A stretch of 64,000 bases of DNA from Cupriavidus respiraculi (GCF_914271545.1 NZ_CAJZAH010000003.1:575660-639659), one strand, 5' to 3'. Numbered from the stretch's first letter, positions 8,099-18,602 are shown. Notes: generated by a model not told the origin, from the letters alone. Numbers and translations: made by a program.

Positions 8099-9652
8099 AT
8101 GACCACGACTACCGCACCCGCACAGACCGACCCCCAGATCACGTTCGACAGCTTCGGCCTGGATGCCCGCATCCAGCGCGCGCTGGCCGAGCAGGGCTAC
8201 ACCAAGCCCACGCCGATCCAGGCGCAGGCCATTCCCGTGGTGCTGCTGGGCAAGGACGTGATGGGCGCCGCCCAGACGGGCACCGGCAAGACCGCGGGCT
8301 TCGCCCTGCCGATCATCCAGCGGCTGCTGCCGATGTCCAATGCCAGCGCCTCGCCCGCGCGGCATCCGGTGCGCGCGCTGATGCTGACGCCGACCCGCGA
8401 ACTGGCCGATCAGGTCTACGACAACGTGGCCCGCTACGCGCGCCATACCGACCTGCGCAGCACGGTGGTGTTCGGCGGTGTCGACATGAACCCGCAGACG
8501 GAAGCCCTGCGCCGCGGCGTGGAAATCCTGGTGGCCACGCCGGGCCGCCTGCTGGATCACGTGCAGCAGAAGTCGGTCAACCTGTCGCAGGTCCAGATGC
8601 TGGTGCTGGACGAAGCCGACCGCATGCTGGACATGGGCTTCCTGCCCGACCTGCAGCGCATCATCAACCTGCTCCCCGCGCAGCGCCAGACGCTGCTGTT
8701 CTCGGCGACCTTCTCGGCGGAAATCAAGCGGCTGGCGGCGAGCTATCTGCGCCAGCCGGTCACCATCGAAGTCGCGCGCAGCAACTCGGCCAACGAAAAC
8801 GTGCGCCAGGTGGTGTACCAGGTGCAGGACGGCCAGAAGCAGGAGGCCGTGGTCCATCTGCTCAAGGCCCGCGCGGCGCAGGGCCTGTCGCGCCAGTGCA
8901 TCGTCTTCGTCAACAGCAAGATCGGCTGCTCGCGCCTGGCGCGCCACCTGGAGCGCGAGGGCATCAACGCCGCCGCGATCCACGGCGACAAGACGCAGAC
9001 CGAGCGGATGCAGACGCTCGAAGGCTTCAAGCAGGGCACCATCGACGCGCTGGTGGCCACCGACGTGGCGGCGCGCGGCCTGGATATCGCGGACATGCCC
9101 TGCGTGATCAACTTCGACCTGCCGTTCAGCGCCGAGGACTATGTGCACCGCATCGGCCGTACTGGCCGCGCCGGCGCCACCGGCGACGCGCTGTCGGTGT
9201 TCGTGCCGAGCGAGGAACGGCTGCTGGCCGATATCGAGAAGCTGCTCAAGCGCGCCATTCCGCGCGCGACGATCGAAGGCTTCGACCCCTCGCGCTACGA
9301 GGGCCGCACGGGCGGCCGGGAAGGCCGTGACGACGACCGCCGCCGTCCGCGTGCCGATGGCCGGGGCGATTCGCGCGAAGGGCGTTCCGATGCGCGCCGT
9401 ACGCGTGGCGAGGGCGATGAGCGTCCGCGCAAGTCCGAATACACGCCGGCGCGCGGTGGCGCGTTCCGCCCCTCCGACGATCCGTTCTTCTCGCGTCCCT
9501 ACGAGCCGGGCAACGGTTCGGCCGGCACGGGCGCCGGCGCGCAGGCCGAGCAGAACGGCGCCGATGCCAATGCCGTGGGCTTCGGCCGCGCGCGGCCCGT
9601 ATCCAAGCGCCCGCTGGCGGCGCTGCTCGGCGGCGGCGCCCGCAAGAGCTGA
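8099..9652 (+). CDS. rhlE: DEAD-box ATP-dependent RNA helicase, RhlE type
   Basis: The product is 517 residues. The Q motif runs from Phe16 to Gln41, Walker A is AQTGTGKT (58-65), motif II is DEAD (171-174), motif III is SAT in LLFSATFS, and motif VI is HRIGRTGRAG (350-359). A basic, low-complexity tail rich in Arg, Gly and Asp follows from about residue 400. It unwinds short RNA duplexes in ribosome assembly and RNA turnover. The ATG at 8099 is chosen because the conserved N-terminus begins there; upstream open frame is leader sequence. A second helicase of the same group lies at 26.0-27.9 kb, so the exact rhlE paralogue number is not assigned. Confidence 0.93.
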   Translation: MTTTTAPAQTDPQITFDSFGLDARIQRALAEQGYTKPTPIQAQAIPVVLLGKDVMGAAQTGTGKTAGFALPIIQRLLPMSNASASPARHPVRALMLTPTRELADQVYDNVARYARHTDLRSTVVFGGVDMNPQTEALRRGVEILVATPGRLLDHVQQKSVNLSQVQMLVLDEADRMLDMGFLPDLQRIINLLPAQRQTLLFSATFSAEIKRLAASYLRQPVTIEVARSNSANENVRQVVYQVQDGQKQEAVVHLLKARAAQGLSRQCIVFVNSKIGCSRLARHLEREGINAAAIHGDKTQTERMQTLEGFKQGTIDALVATDVAARGLDIADMPCVINFDLPFSAEDYVHRIGRTGRAGATGDALSVFVPSEERLLADIEKLLKRAIPRATIEGFDPSRYEGRTGGREGRDDDRRRPRADGRGDSREGRSDARRTRGEGDERPRKSEYTPARGGAFRPSDDPFFSRPYEPGNGSAGTGAGAQAEQNGADANAVGFGRARPVSKRPLAALLGGGARKS

Positions 9653-9691
9653 ACCCGCGGCTGGGCCGGCGGGCCGCCTGGTCCGCGACGC

Positions 9692-10621
9692 CTACCGCGC
9701 GACCCGCCGGGCCGCCGGCACCGCCAGCCATTGTGTGGCCGCCTCGGCGAGCCACGCGTCCACATCGCCCGCCGCGCTGGCCACGCCCAGATGCCGGCCC
9801 GCGGCGCGCAACGCCTCCAGCGGCGCCATGGCATCGATGGATTCCGCGCCGCTCTGCTTGCTCAGTTTCTCCCCCAGCGCATTGACCACGACCGGCACGT
9901 GCAGATAGGCCGGCGTCGGCCATCCCAGCAGATGCTGCAGATGGATCTGCCGCGGCGTGGAGTCCAGCAGATCGGCCCCCCGTACGATATGGGTGATGCC
10001 CTGCAGGCCATCGTCCACGACCACCGCGAGTTGATAGGCCCACAGGCCGTCGGCGCGCCGCAGCACGAAATCCCCCAGTTCGGTTTCCAGGTCCTGGCAT
10101 TGGCGGCCCTGCCAGCGGTCGTCGAAGCAGAGCGTCGCCGCGTCGCCCGTCGGCACCCGCACGCGCCATGCGCGCGGCGGCTTGCCGTGCAGCCCGTTGC
10201 GGCAGGTGCCCGGATAGGCCAGGGTCTGGTGGCGCTCGCGCGCGTGCACCAGCGAGTCGGCAATTTCCTTGCGCGAGCAGCCGCAGGGATAGAGGTGTCC
10301 CGTCTCTTCGAGCTGGCGCAGCGCGGCCGCGTAGTGCGCCTCGCGCTGGCTCTGCCAGACCGGCGGTTCGTCGGGATGCATGCCGAGCCGGGCCAGGGTT
10401 TGCAGGATCTGGCCGTCGGCGCCGCGCACGCAGCGGGGATGGTCGATATCCTCGATACGGACCAGCCATTTGCCGCCGTGGGCGCGCGCATCGAGCCAGC
10501 TGGCGAGCGCGGTGACCAGCGAGCCCATGTGCAGCGGACCCGTGGGGGAGGGGGCGAAACGACCGCGGTACAGGGCGGCAGGGACGGCCGGCGCGGCGGA
10601 GTCTGACGGGTGCGACGACAT
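9692..10621 (-). CDS. gluQ: Glutamyl-Q tRNA(Asp) synthetase
   Basis: The product is 309 residues, much shorter than glutamyl-tRNA synthetase and lacking the anticodon-binding domain, which is the hallmark of GluQ. The HIGH-type signature lies in [12 protein letters not shown] (about 25-35) and the KMSKS-type signature is EKLSKQSGA. Zinc-binding cysteines are visible in [10 protein letters not shown] and YPGTCRNG. The enzyme activates glutamate without tRNA and transfers it to queuosine-34 of tRNA-Asp. The start at 10621 gives the normal length. It lies 13 bp downstream of the LysR-family gene on the same strand, so some read-through is likely. Confidence 0.95.
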   Translation of the reverse strand: MSSHPSDSAAPAVPAALYRGRFAPSPTGPLHMGSLVTALASWLDARAHGGKWLVRIEDIDHPRCVRGADGQILQTLARLGMHPDEPPVWQSQREAHYAAALRQLEETGHLYPCGCSRKEIADSLVHARERHQTLAYPGTCRNGLHGKPPRAWRVRVPTGDAATLCFDDRWQGRQCQDLETELGDFVLRRADGLWAYQLAVVVDDGLQGITHIVRGADLLDSTPRQIHLQHLLGWPTPAYLHVPVVVNALGEKLSKQSGAESIDAMAPLEALRAAGRHLGVASAAGDVDAWLAEAATQWLAVPAARRVAR

Positions 10622-10634
10622 GCGGCCCGCCTCG

Positions 10635-11558
10635 TCAGTCCTGCGCGCCCGGCTGTTGCTGCAGCAGCGCCTGCGCCAGGCGCGGATCCTCCAGCTTGCC
10701 GGTCCACCACTGCAGTGCCTTGCCGCGCATGCTGGTGCGCCAGGCGACGTTGAAGGTGCCCGGCGCGCGTACCTCCACGGTTTCCCTGACCTGCAACACG
10801 CCGCTCTCGATATAGGGCTGCGCCATCGGCGCGGGCAGCCAGCCGCAGCCCAGGCCGCGGATCTGCGCCTCGACCTTGTCGCGCATCGTCGGCACCACCA
10901 GCACGTCCTGTCCGGCGAGTACACCGCGCGTGCGCGCCGGCAGGTTGCGCGAGGTATCGCCGACCGCGACGATCCGGTGCTTGGCGATCTGCGTGCTGGT
11001 CAGCGGGCCCGCCTCGCTGGAGAGCGGATGGTGCGCGGCGACGGCGAACACGAACGGGATGGTGCCCAGCGGACGCAGCTGGAAGCCCTGCGTGCTCGGC
11101 GCCTCGTAGGCCGCGCCGATCACCAGGTCTGCCCGGTTGCTCATCAGCGCATCCCAGCTGCCGCCCAGCACTTCCTTGCCGAAGCGCAGCCGCGTGGCGC
11201 TGTTCTCGGCGTAGAAGTCCTGGATCACCGGCAGCAGCGCGCGGAAATTGATCAGGTCGTCCACCACGATGGTCAGGTCCGACTCCCAACCCGAGGCCAG
11301 CCGCTTGACGCGCCGCTCCAGTTCTTCGGCCGCGTGCAGCAGGTGGCGTCCCTCGTCGAGCAGCGCCCGGCCGGCCGGGGTCAGTTCGGCGCGGTGGCGG
11401 CGCCGGTCGAACAGCAGCACGTCCAGGTCTTCTTCGAGCCGGCGCACCACATAGGTCAGCGCCGAGGGCACCTTGCCCATTTCGTGCGCGGCGGCGGCAA
11501 AGCTGCCGCGGCGTTCGATGGCGTCCAGCACTTCCAGGGATTCGAGCGAGAGTGGCAT
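10635..11558 (-). CDS. LysR-family regulator divergent from pirin
   Basis: The product is 307 residues. The N-terminal winged helix-turn-helix ([20 protein letters not shown] and on to about residue 60) is followed by the periplasmic-binding-like effector domain. The start ([10 protein letters not shown]) is the canonical position, but no Shine-Dalgarno site precedes it: an inverted repeat begins one base upstream of the ATG. The mRNA may therefore be leaderless or read weakly under autorepression. It diverges from a pirin gene and probably regulates it, as similar pairs do in Burkholderiales. The effector is unknown. Confidence 0.9.
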   Translation of the reverse strand: MPLSLESLEVLDAIERRGSFAAAAHEMGKVPSALTYVVRRLEEDLDVLLFDRRRHRAELTPAGRALLDEGRHLLHAAEELERRVKRLASGWESDLTIVVDDLINFRALLPVIQDFYAENSATRLRFGKEVLGGSWDALMSNRADLVIGAAYEAPSTQGFQLRPLGTIPFVFAVAAHHPLSSEAGPLTSTQIAKHRIVAVGDTSRNLPARTRGVLAGQDVLVVPTMRDKVEAQIRGLGCGWLPAPMAQPYIESGVLQVRETVEVRAPGTFNVAWRTSMRGKALQWWTGKLEDPRLAQALLQQQPGAQD

Positions 11559-11575
11559 ATTCAGAAATACTGAAT
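11559..11575. promoter_or_regulatory. Inverted repeat between LysR gene and pirin
   Basis: The perfect repeat ATTCAG-AAATA-CTGAAT (6-5-6) touches the LysR start codon and lies 124 bp from the pirin start. Its size and spacing fit a LysR-type site. The location over the regulator's start suggests autorepression. Confidence 0.55.
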
Positions 11576-11698
11576 GACTGATTGCAAGTCGGAGCCAGCC
11601 AATATAACCGAAGCGGCCTAAACTTCCTAGCATCAACACGGCGCGGCAAGCCAGGCCAAGGGGTCAGGCCCCGTTCCGGGGAAACAGGAGCCATCAAA

Positions 11699-12397
11699 AT
11701 GATTGAAATCAGAAAATCCGCAGAGCGTGGCTATGCCGACCATGGCTGGCTGAAGTCGTATCACAGCTTTTCGTTCGCCGACTACTTCGACCCGCGCCAC
11801 ACCCAGTTCGGTCCGCTGCGCGTGATCAACGAAGACCGCGTCGCGCCCGGCATGGGCTTCGGCACGCACGGCCACCGCGACATGGAGATCATCAGCTATG
11901 TGCTGTCGGGCGAGTTGGCGCACAAGGACAGCATGGGCAACGGCAGCGTGATCCGCCCCGGCGACGTGCAGCGGATGAGCGCCGGCACGGGCGTGCGCCA
12001 TTCGGAGTACAACCATGCCGCCGATGACACCACGCATTTCCTGCAGATCTGGATCATGCCGCAGCAGAACGGCATCGAGCCGGGCTACGAGGAAAAGCAC
12101 TTCGAGCCGGCCGACAAGCGCGGACGCCTGCGCCTGGTGGGCAGCCCCGACGGCGCCGACGGCTCGGTGGTGATCCACCAGGACGTGCGGCTGTACGCTG
12201 GTCTGTTCGACGGCGACGAAGCGGCCACGCTGGCTCTGGCCCCGCAACGCCGTGCCTATGTGCACGTGGCGCGCGGCCGCGTTACGGTCAACGGGCAGGC
12301 GCTCGAGGCCGGCGACGCCGCGAAGCTGGAAGGCGTGGAGTCCATCGAGCTGGGCCGCGGCAGCGACGCCGAGGTGCTGGTGTTCGACCTGCCGTGA
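11699..12397 (+). CDS. Pirin family protein (YhaK/YhhW-like bicupin)
   Basis: The product is 232 residues. The N-terminal cupin has all four metal ligands expected for pirins: His57 and His59 (GTHGHRDMEI), His101 and Glu103 (GVRHSEYN). Bacterial pirins bind Fe or similar metals; some degrade quercetin in vitro, and others affect central metabolism or redox sensing. The C-terminal half is the second cupin (residues about 150-232). ACAGGAG 10 bp before the ATG fixes the start. Its divergent LysR partner suggests inducible expression. The physiological substrate is unknown. Confidence 0.93.
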   Translation: MIEIRKSAERGYADHGWLKSYHSFSFADYFDPRHTQFGPLRVINEDRVAPGMGFGTHGHRDMEIISYVLSGELAHKDSMGNGSVIRPGDVQRMSAGTGVRHSEYNHAADDTTHFLQIWIMPQQNGIEPGYEEKHFEPADKRGRLRLVGSPDGADGSVVIHQDVRLYAGLFDGDEAATLALAPQRRAYVHVARGRVTVNGQALEAGDAAKLEGVESIELGRGSDAEVLVFDLP

Positions 12398-12592
12398 GCG
12401 GGCGCAAGCCCCCGGGCGCGTGCGTGAGTACGCGCTCGCATGCGCCGCCGCGCCTGTAAAGGCGCGGCGCGCGGCCGCCGGGGCGGGCCATGTCTGGAAT
12501 GCCTCATCGCTGTGCTATCTTCTCGCTATCGAGAAGCGCCCGGGCCGGCACATGCCCATTGGCGCCATGGCTCCAGCCTTACCAGACCTGAG

Positions 12593-13585
12593 ATGACCTT
12601 CGTTGCCGTACTTCTTGCGCTGATCGCCGAGCAGTTCCGGGCCCTGGGCCGAGACAATCCGATCTACGACATCGTGCGCGCGCTGGCCGAGCGCGCCGAG
12701 CGCGCCTTCGACACGGGACGCCCCCGCGATGCCGCGCTCGCCTGGCTGACGGTGGTGCTGCCGCTGACGCTGGCCGCCGCCGGCGTTCACTACCTGCTCG
12801 CTTCGATCAGCATCGCGCTCACCGTCGCGTGGAACGTGCTGGTGCTGTACCTCACGCTCGGCTTCCGGCAGTTCAGCCACTTCTTCACCGATATCCACGA
12901 GGCGCTCAATCGCGACGACACGGCGACCGCGCGCGCGCTGCTGCACCAATGGACGGGGCTCGACACCGTGGACATGCCGGTCAGCGAGATCGTGCGCCAT
13001 ACGCTGGAGGCCGCCATCATCGCCGTGCACCGCCACGTCTTCGGCGTGTTCTTCTGGTTCCTGGTGCCGGTGGGACCGGCCGGCGTGGTGCTCTACCGCA
13101 TCTCCGAATACCTGGCGCGGCACTGGACCCGCCCGTCGCCCGAGCGCAGCCTGGCGCTGGGCCGCTTCGCCGCGCGCGCCTTCTATGCGATGGACTGGAT
13201 TCCGTCGCGGCTGACCGCCATCGGCTTTGCCATCGTTGGCAATTTCGAGGACGCGGTCTACGCCTGGCGCAACCATGCGCGCAAGTGGAGCGACGAGACC
13301 AACGGGATCCTGCTCGCCAGCGGCGGCGGGGCGCTCGGCGTGCGGCTCGGCGTGCCGCTGCCCGAGGACGATACCAGCGTGGTGCTGCGCAGCCGGCTGG
13401 CCGGCGCGGCGTTCGACTACGCGCCCGGGATGGAGGACGAGAACGGCCCCGAGCCGAGTGCGCCGGAATACGGCGCCGAGCCCGGCGTGCGGGCGCTGCA
13501 GTCGGCGGTGGGCCTGGTGTGGCGCGCCGTGGTGCTGTGGATGCTGCTGCTGGCGATGCTGTCGCTGGCGATCTGGCTGGGCTGA
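12593..13585 (+). CDS. CobD/CbiB family membrane protein
   Basis: The product is 330 residues with several hydrophobic segments (about 48-80, 145-170, 308-328). The N-terminus (MTFVAVLLALIAEQFRAL) and the central region match the CobD/CbiB adenosylcobinamide-phosphate synthase family. No other cobalamin genes are nearby. Stand-alone copies like this in Burkholderiales may have another role, so enzymatic function is not claimed. A 7-bp stem-loop (CTTCTCG-CTAT-CGAGAAG, 12519-12536) lies 57 bp upstream. It ends tail-to-tail, without a gap, with the DUF2007 gene on the opposite strand. Confidence 0.8.
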   Translation: MTFVAVLLALIAEQFRALGRDNPIYDIVRALAERAERAFDTGRPRDAALAWLTVVLPLTLAAAGVHYLLASISIALTVAWNVLVLYLTLGFRQFSHFFTDIHEALNRDDTATARALLHQWTGLDTVDMPVSEIVRHTLEAAIIAVHRHVFGVFFWFLVPVGPAGVVLYRISEYLARHWTRPSPERSLALGRFAARAFYAMDWIPSRLTAIGFAIVGNFEDAVYAWRNHARKWSDETNGILLASGGGALGVRLGVPLPEDDTSVVLRSRLAGAAFDYAPGMEDENGPEPSAPEYGAEPGVRALQSAVGLVWRAVVLWMLLLAMLSLAIWLG

Positions 13586-13891
13586 TCAGTCCCGCGCGGC
13601 GCCGCAGCGCCAGCACGAGCCGAACTGCGGCTCGTGCCATTCCCCGCAACGATCGCATTGCCAGCGCGGCCCCGGCGCGGGATGCGCGGCCGCGTGCAGC
13701 ACGGCGCGCGCCTGCTCTTCCATCCCGTCGTCCAGCAGCCATACCTGGGGAGCGCTTTCCTGGAACGGAATATCGCCGGTGGCGCCCGCCAGCCAGGTAT
13801 TGCGAACCTCCGCGCGGATGCCCGCGGCCTGCAGCACGTTGCAGCAGTGCGTCGCGTGCACGAGGGAGGCCGTCGAGAGCAGCAGCTTCAC
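13586..13891 (-). CDS. DUF2007-type protein with C-terminal zinc ribbon
   Basis: The product is 101 residues from a GTG start at 13891 (VKLLLSTASLVHATHC). Residues about 1-65 match the DUF2007 'putative signal transducing' fold. The end has a zinc-ribbon pair, CDRCGEWH and CWRCGA. A GTG start is preferred because the open frame upstream overlaps the end of rsgA and lacks conservation-like features. It follows rsgA by 10 bp and is the last gene of the M48 peptidase-rsgA operon. Its role is unknown. Confidence 0.8.
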   Translation of the reverse strand: MKLLLSTASLVHATHCCNVLQAAGIRAEVRNTWLAGATGDIPFQESAPQVWLLDDGMEEQARAVLHAAAHPAPGPRWQCDRCGEWHEPQFGSCWRCGAARD

Positions 13892-13901
13892 GGGCGCTCC
13901 G

Positions 13902-14876
13902 CTACCACGGCTTCTGCTGCCGCGACTCGTGCAGCAGCTGCGTGTAGAGCTGGTGCCGGCGCGGCGAGATATCGCCGGCCGCCATGGCCTCCAGCACGCC
14001 GCATCCCGGCTCGTTGACATGGTGGCAGTTGTAGAAGCGGCATGCCGTCAGGCGTGGGCGAAACTCCGGAAACGCGCGCTCCAGCATCCCTTCGGACAGA
14101 TGGTGCAGGCCGAACTCCTGGAAGCCCGGCGAGTCGATGAGGCTGCCGCCGTCGCCCCAGTCGCCGGGCAGGTGGTACAGCCGCGTAAAGGTCGTGGTGT
14201 GCTTGCCCGAATCGAGCTTGGCCGAGATCTCGCGCGTTTGCGCATCGACGCCGGGGATGAGCAGGTTCAGCAGCGACGACTTGCCCATGCCGGACTGGCC
14301 GATGAGGATGGTGGAGCGGCCGGCGGTCTGCGGCTTGAGCAGCGCCAGCGCGGCCGCGGGGTCGGCGTGCACCGACAGCGCCAGGGTCTCGTAGCCCAGG
14401 CCCCGGTACAGTTCCAGGCGTGCCCGTGCCTCGTCCAGCCGTTCGGTCAGGTCGGTCTTGTTGAGCAGGATCAGCGGGCGGATATGCAGCGCCTCGGCAG
14501 ACACCAGCGCGCGCCCCAGCAGGTCCTCCGAAAAGCCCGGCTCGGTGGCCAGCACGATGATGACCTGGTCGATATTGGCCGCCAGCAGCTTGGACTTGAA
14601 CTGGTCCGAGCGGTGCAGCAGGTTCTTGCGCGGTTCGATGCCGGCGATCACGCACTGGTCCGACGCCATGCGCTCGACCATCACGTGGTCGCCCACCGCG
14701 CATTCGCTCTTCTTGCCGCGCGGGAAGGCGTGCAGCCGCACGCCGGGTTCGTCGTGCAGCTCGATCACGTAGTGGCGACCGTGCGCCGCCACCACCAGCG
14801 CGCGCTCCACCGCCGCGCCGCCCGCCTTTCCCGCCTGCTTTCCCGCGCCTGCGCGCCCGCGTGCGGGCCGGCTCAT
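13902..14876 (-). CDS. rsgA: Ribosome small subunit-dependent GTPase A
   Basis: The product is 324 residues. An OB-fold (about 25-85) precedes a circularly permuted GTPase: G4 NKTD (139-142), G1 GQSGMGKS (193-200), G3 DSPG (248-251). A zinc-binding knuckle follows with Cys279, Cys284, His286 and Cys292. RsgA checks late 30S maturation and releases RbfA. The start codon overlaps the stop of the upstream peptidase gene by 4 bp (ATGA), indicating translational coupling. Confidence 0.97.
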   Translation of the reverse strand: MSRPARGRAGAGKQAGKAGGAAVERALVVAAHGRHYVIELHDEPGVRLHAFPRGKKSECAVGDHVMVERMASDQCVIAGIEPRKNLLHRSDQFKSKLLAANIDQVIIVLATEPGFSEDLLGRALVSAEALHIRPLILLNKTDLTERLDEARARLELYRGLGYETLALSVHADPAAALALLKPQTAGRSTILIGQSGMGKSSLLNLLIPGVDAQTREISAKLDSGKHTTTFTRLYHLPGDWGDGGSLIDSPGFQEFGLHHLSEGMLERAFPEFRPRLTACRFYNCHHVNEPGCGVLEAMAAGDISPRRHQLYTQLLHESRQQKPW

Positions 14877-16120
14877 GCGTGCGCCATCAGGCGATCGATC
14901 CGCTGGGCCGCCGGCGGATGCGAATAGTAGAAGGCGCTGTAGACCGGGTCCGGCGTCAGGGTCGACGCGTTGTCCTTGTAGAGCTTGACCAGCGCCGAGA
15001 CCAGATGGCCGGCCTGGGTCTGCTGCGCGGCGAATTCGTCCGCCTCGAACTCGTGCTTGCGCGAGCTCAAACTGGAGATCGGCCCGAGCAGGAAGGTAAA
15101 GACGGGCAGCGTCAGGAAGAACAGCACCAGCGCCAGCGCATGGTTGTCGGCCACCAGGTTGGGCAGCACGCCGAGGCCGGTATAGAACCAGGCCTGCGTG
15201 GCGAGCCAGCCCAGCACCGCGAGGAACAGCAGGCTGAGCGCGAACGTCACGACGATGCGCTTCAGGATATGGCGGCGCTTGAAGTGGCCAAGCTCATGGG
15301 CCAGCACCGCCTCGATCTCGTCGCCGTCCAGCCGCGACAGCAGGGTGTCGAAGAACACGATGCGCTTGGCCGCGCCGAAGCCGGTGAAATAGGCGTTGCC
15401 GTGGGCGCTGCGCTTGCTGCCGTCCATCACGAACAGACCCTTGCTGGCAAAGCCGCACTTGCGCATCAGAGCCTCGATGCGCTGCTTCAGCGACTCGTCG
15501 GTCAGCGGTTCGAACTTGTTGAACAGCGGCGCGATATAGGTGGGAAATACCACCAGCAGGAACAGGTTGAAGCCCATCCATACCAGCCAGGTCCAGAACC
15601 ACCAGAGCTGGCCCGTGCGCTCCATCAGCCAGAGCACCGCCAGCAGCAGCGGCAGGCCAAGGGCGCTGGCCACCACCATCATCTTGAGCGCGTCGGCCAG
15701 CCACAGGCGCCAGGTCATCTTGTTGAAGCCGAAGCGCTGCTCGATGCCGAACTGCCCATAGAGCGAGAAGGGCAGTTCGGCCAGCCCGCCGATCAGCGCC
15801 ACGCTGGCGATCAGCGCCACGCCGTAGGCATAGCCGGGGCCGAACACGCCCAGCCAGAACTGGTTCAGCCAGTGCAGGCCGCCCAGCAGCGTGAAGCCGA
15901 TCAGCACCGCGGCGCCGCCGAGCACTTCCAGCATCGACAGCCGGGTGCGGGCGATGGTGTAGTCCGCCGCCTTCTGGTGCGCGGCCAGCGAGATAGTGTC
16001 GGCAAAGCGCGCCGGTACCGCGTTGCGATGCTGTCCGACGTGGCGCACCTGGCGGGCGGCCAGCCAGAGCTTGGTCAGCACCATCACGACCAGGGCGGCG
16101 AGGAAGATCACTGTGAACAT
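14873..16120 (-). CDS. M48 family zinc metallopeptidase (Ste24-like)
   Basis: The product is 415 residues with about seven membrane helices, the first at the extreme N-terminus. The zinc motif HELGH is at 275-279 and the third ligand lies in HEFEAD (Glu357). The length and N-terminal architecture match the CAAX-protease Ste24 group rather than the smaller HtpX. It is an inner-membrane protease of unknown target. It is the first gene of an operon with rsgA (4 bp overlap) and a DUF2007 gene, and diverges from orn. Confidence 0.93.
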   Translation of the reverse strand: MFTVIFLAALVVMVLTKLWLAARQVRHVGQHRNAVPARFADTISLAAHQKAADYTIARTRLSMLEVLGGAAVLIGFTLLGGLHWLNQFWLGVFGPGYAYGVALIASVALIGGLAELPFSLYGQFGIEQRFGFNKMTWRLWLADALKMMVVASALGLPLLLAVLWLMERTGQLWWFWTWLVWMGFNLFLLVVFPTYIAPLFNKFEPLTDESLKQRIEALMRKCGFASKGLFVMDGSKRSAHGNAYFTGFGAAKRIVFFDTLLSRLDGDEIEAVLAHELGHFKRRHILKRIVVTFALSLLFLAVLGWLATQAWFYTGLGVLPNLVADNHALALVLFFLTLPVFTFLLGPISSLSSRKHEFEADEFAAQQTQAGHLVSALVKLYKDNASTLTPDPVYSAFYYSHPPAAQRIDRLMAHA

Positions 16121-16328
16121 CGGGCAATGCCTTGTGGGTTTGCGGCGCTGGCGGCCCGGGAAGGGCGCGCCGCGCGCAAGGGATCGGGCCCAAAGGACAC
16201 ACGCGACCGGCGCGCCCTGGACGATATGCGAGAATTATAAATTGTTCGCGCCCGGCGACCCGCCCGGCGCACCGGCGGCCCGCCGGTGCCTCGCCCTATC
16301 TCTACCGATGTCTTCTCACGCAGTCCAC

Positions 16329-16967
16329 ATGACCAGCCAAAACACCCACACCGCCGCCACGTCAGTCAAGAGCGAAAACAATCTCGTGTGGATCGACATG
16401 GAAATGACGGGCCTGTCGCCCGAACAGGACCGCATCATCGAGGTGGCCGTGGTGGTCACGGACTCGGAACTCAATATCCTGGCCCAGGGGCCGGTGCTGG
16501 TGATCCACCAGGAAGACGCCGTGCTGGACGGCATGGACAACTGGAACAAGGGCACCCACGGCCGCTCCGGCCTGATCGACAAGGTCAAGGCCTCGACGCT
16601 GACCGAGGCGCAGGCCGAAGCCGAACTGCTCGCCTTCATCAAGCGCTGGGTGCCGGCGGGCAAGTCGCCGATGTGCGGCAATTCGATCTGCCAGGACCGC
16701 CGCTTCATGGCGCGCTACATGCCCAAGCTCGAAGGGTTCTTCCACTACCGCAACCTGGACGTCTCGACGCTGAAGGAGCTGTGCAAGCGCTGGGAGCCCG
16801 CGGTGCACAAGGGCTTCGTCAAGCGCCAGTTGCACACCGCGCTGGCCGACATCCTGGAATCGGTGGAAGAGCTGCGCTACTACCGCACGCATTTCCTGCG
16901 CCAGCCGGCCGCCGCTGCTTCGGCCCCGGCCGCGGCGCCCGCCGACGCCGCGCCCGGCCAGCAGTAA
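16329..16967 (+). CDS. orn: Oligoribonuclease
   Basis: The product is 212 residues from the ATG at 16329; an in-frame ATG at 16308 would add 7. The later one is preferred because orthologues start close to it, although neither has a clear ribosome site. DEDDh exonuclease residues are visible in [18 protein letters not shown] and HTALADI. Orn degrades 2-5 nt RNAs, including pGpG from cyclic-di-GMP breakdown, and is usually essential. The C-terminus ends in an Ala/Pro-rich tail of about 20 residues not needed for catalysis. Confidence 0.96.
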   Translation: MTSQNTHTAATSVKSENNLVWIDMEMTGLSPEQDRIIEVAVVVTDSELNILAQGPVLVIHQEDAVLDGMDNWNKGTHGRSGLIDKVKASTLTEAQAEAELLAFIKRWVPAGKSPMCGNSICQDRRFMARYMPKLEGFFHYRNLDVSTLKELCKRWEPAVHKGFVKRQLHTALADILESVEELRYYRTHFLRQPAAAASAPAAAPADAAPGQQ

Positions 16968-17060
16968 GAGAGGCGGCCGTCCGCGGCATCGTGCGCGGCC
17001 GTCGAACCCTCACGGTCTGATCCTCCCTTCGCCGGGCACGCGCCCGTACGCTCCCGTCCC

Positions 17061-17942
17061 ATGCTCGCGCGCATCGTCTCGATCATCACGCCGGTCATCC
17101 TGATCATCCTGGTCGGCTGGCTCTATGGCCGCAAGGCGCATCCCGACATGGCGGGCATCAACCGCGCCACCCTCGACGTGATTGCGCCGCTGCTGGTGGT
17201 GTCCGCGTTCGTCAGCAAGGATTTTGCGCTCGGCGACCATCTGGCGCTGCTCGGGTGCGCGGTGGCGGTGGTGCTGGGCTCTGGCGTGCTGGCGTGGGGC
17301 GTGGCACGCATGCTGGGCGTCGATGCGCGGACCTTCGTGCCGCCGATGATGTTCAACAACTCCGGCAACATGGGCCTGCCGCTGTCGGTCTTCGCGTTCG
17401 GGCCGATCGGGCTCGCGCCGGCGGTGGCGCTGTTCGCCGCATCCAACCTGATGCACTTCACGCTGGGCCTGAAGATCGTCAACCGGCACGCCTCGCTCGC
17501 GCAGATCGCGCGCAACCCGATGGTGCTGGCCACGGTGGCCGGCGTGGCGCTGTCGCTGGCCCGGCCATGGTTCTCGCTGCCCGAGCCGGTCTACCAGTCG
17601 ATCCGCCTGCTGGGGGATGCTACCGTGCCGCTGATGCTGTTCGCGCTGGGCGTGCGGATGAAGGACGTGAGCCTGCGCAACTGGGGGATGGGTGTGGTCG
17701 GCGCGGTGGTCTGCCCGCTGACCGGCATTGCCTGCGCGCTGCTGCTGGTGCAAGTGGTGCCGCTGACCGAGCTGCAGCGGGGGCTGCTGTTCGTGTTCGC
17801 GTCGCTGCCGCCGGCCGTGCTCAATTTCCTGGTCGCCGACCACTTCCGGCAGGAGCCGGACCAGGTGGCGTCCATCGTGCTGCTCGGCAATATCGGCGCG
17901 GTGGTCTTCGTGCCGATCGGGCTGTATCTGGGCCTGCGCTAG
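17061..17942 (+). CDS. AEC-family transporter (auxin efflux carrier type)
   Basis: The product is 293 residues with about ten hydrophobic segments. The fold has two five-helix halves, and the family motif FNNSGNMGLPLSVFAFG lies at about 95-111. Bacterial AEC members export malate, malonate or amino-acid-related compounds. The substrate here is unknown. It stands alone between orn and the convergent mog gene. Confidence 0.9.
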   Translation: MLARIVSIITPVILIILVGWLYGRKAHPDMAGINRATLDVIAPLLVVSAFVSKDFALGDHLALLGCAVAVVLGSGVLAWGVARMLGVDARTFVPPMMFNNSGNMGLPLSVFAFGPIGLAPAVALFAASNLMHFTLGLKIVNRHASLAQIARNPMVLATVAGVALSLARPWFSLPEPVYQSIRLLGDATVPLMLFALGVRMKDVSLRNWGMGVVGAVVCPLTGIACALLLVQVVPLTELQRGLLFVFASLPPAVLNFLVADHFRQEPDQVASIVLLGNIGAVVFVPIGLYLGLR

Positions 17943-17960
17943 GCAGGCCGGTGCCGGCCC

Positions 17961-18602
17961 TCACGACTTGGCGCGGATCGCGTGCTTGGGCCGCCAAGCC
18001 TTGACCACGGCCTCGTCGGTCTCCACGTAGGGCCCGCCGATCAGGTCGATGCAGTAGGGCACCGCGGCGAAGATGCCCTGGACGAGCGCCTTGCCATCGT
18101 CGCCGCGCAGCCCTTCGAGCGTTTCGCGGATCGCGCGCGGCTGGCCGGGCAGATTGATGATCAGCGCCGCGCGGCTGGCCGTCTCGCGGATCACCGCCAC
18201 CTGCCGCGACAGGATCGCGGTCGGCACGAAATGCAGGCTCACCTGGCGCATCTGCTCGCCGAATCCCGGCATCTCCTTGGTCGCCACGGCCAGCGTGGCT
18301 TCCGGCGTCACGTCGCGGCGCGCGGGGCCGGTACCCCCCGTGGTCAGCACCAGATCGCAGCCGGCCACGTCCACCAGATCGATCAGCGTGCGCGAGATCA
18401 GCGCCTGCTCGTCCGGAATCAGCCGCTCCACGGCCTGCCACGGCGAGGTGAGCGTGCGCGACAGCCAGTCGCGCAGGGCCGGGATGCCCTCGTCCTGATA
18501 GGTGCCGGACGAGGCCCGGTCGGAGATCGAGACCAGGCCCACCACCAGTTCGTCGGGATGCTTGCGGGCGATGGGTTGGGTCGGTTGCGTGGCTGGCGTC
18601 AT
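17961..18602 (-). CDS. mog: Molybdopterin adenylyltransferase
   Basis: The product is 213 residues of the MoaB/Mog fold. The signature TTGGTGPARRDVTPEAT (about 88-104) and the substrate-loop motif NLPGQPRAIRE are present. It adenylates molybdopterin before molybdate insertion. A short N-terminal extension precedes the first strand (VVGLVSISDRAS). No other molybdenum-cofactor gene lies in the window. It shares its strand with darP, 38 bp away. Confidence 0.93.
   Translation of the reverse strand: MTPATQPTQPIARKHPDELVVGLVSISDRASSGTYQDEGIPALRDWLSRTLTSPWQAVERLIPDEQALISRTLIDLVDVAGCDLVLTTGGTGPARRDVTPEATLAVATKEMPGFGEQMRQVSLHFVPTAILSRQVAVIRETASRAALIINLPGQPRAIRETLEGLRGDDGKALVQGIFAAVPYCIDLIGGPYVETDEAVVKAWRPKHAIRAKS

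Noticed and set aside
12593-13585. Functional cobalamin gene cbiB
   Set aside because: No other cobalamin genes are nearby, so only family membership is claimed.
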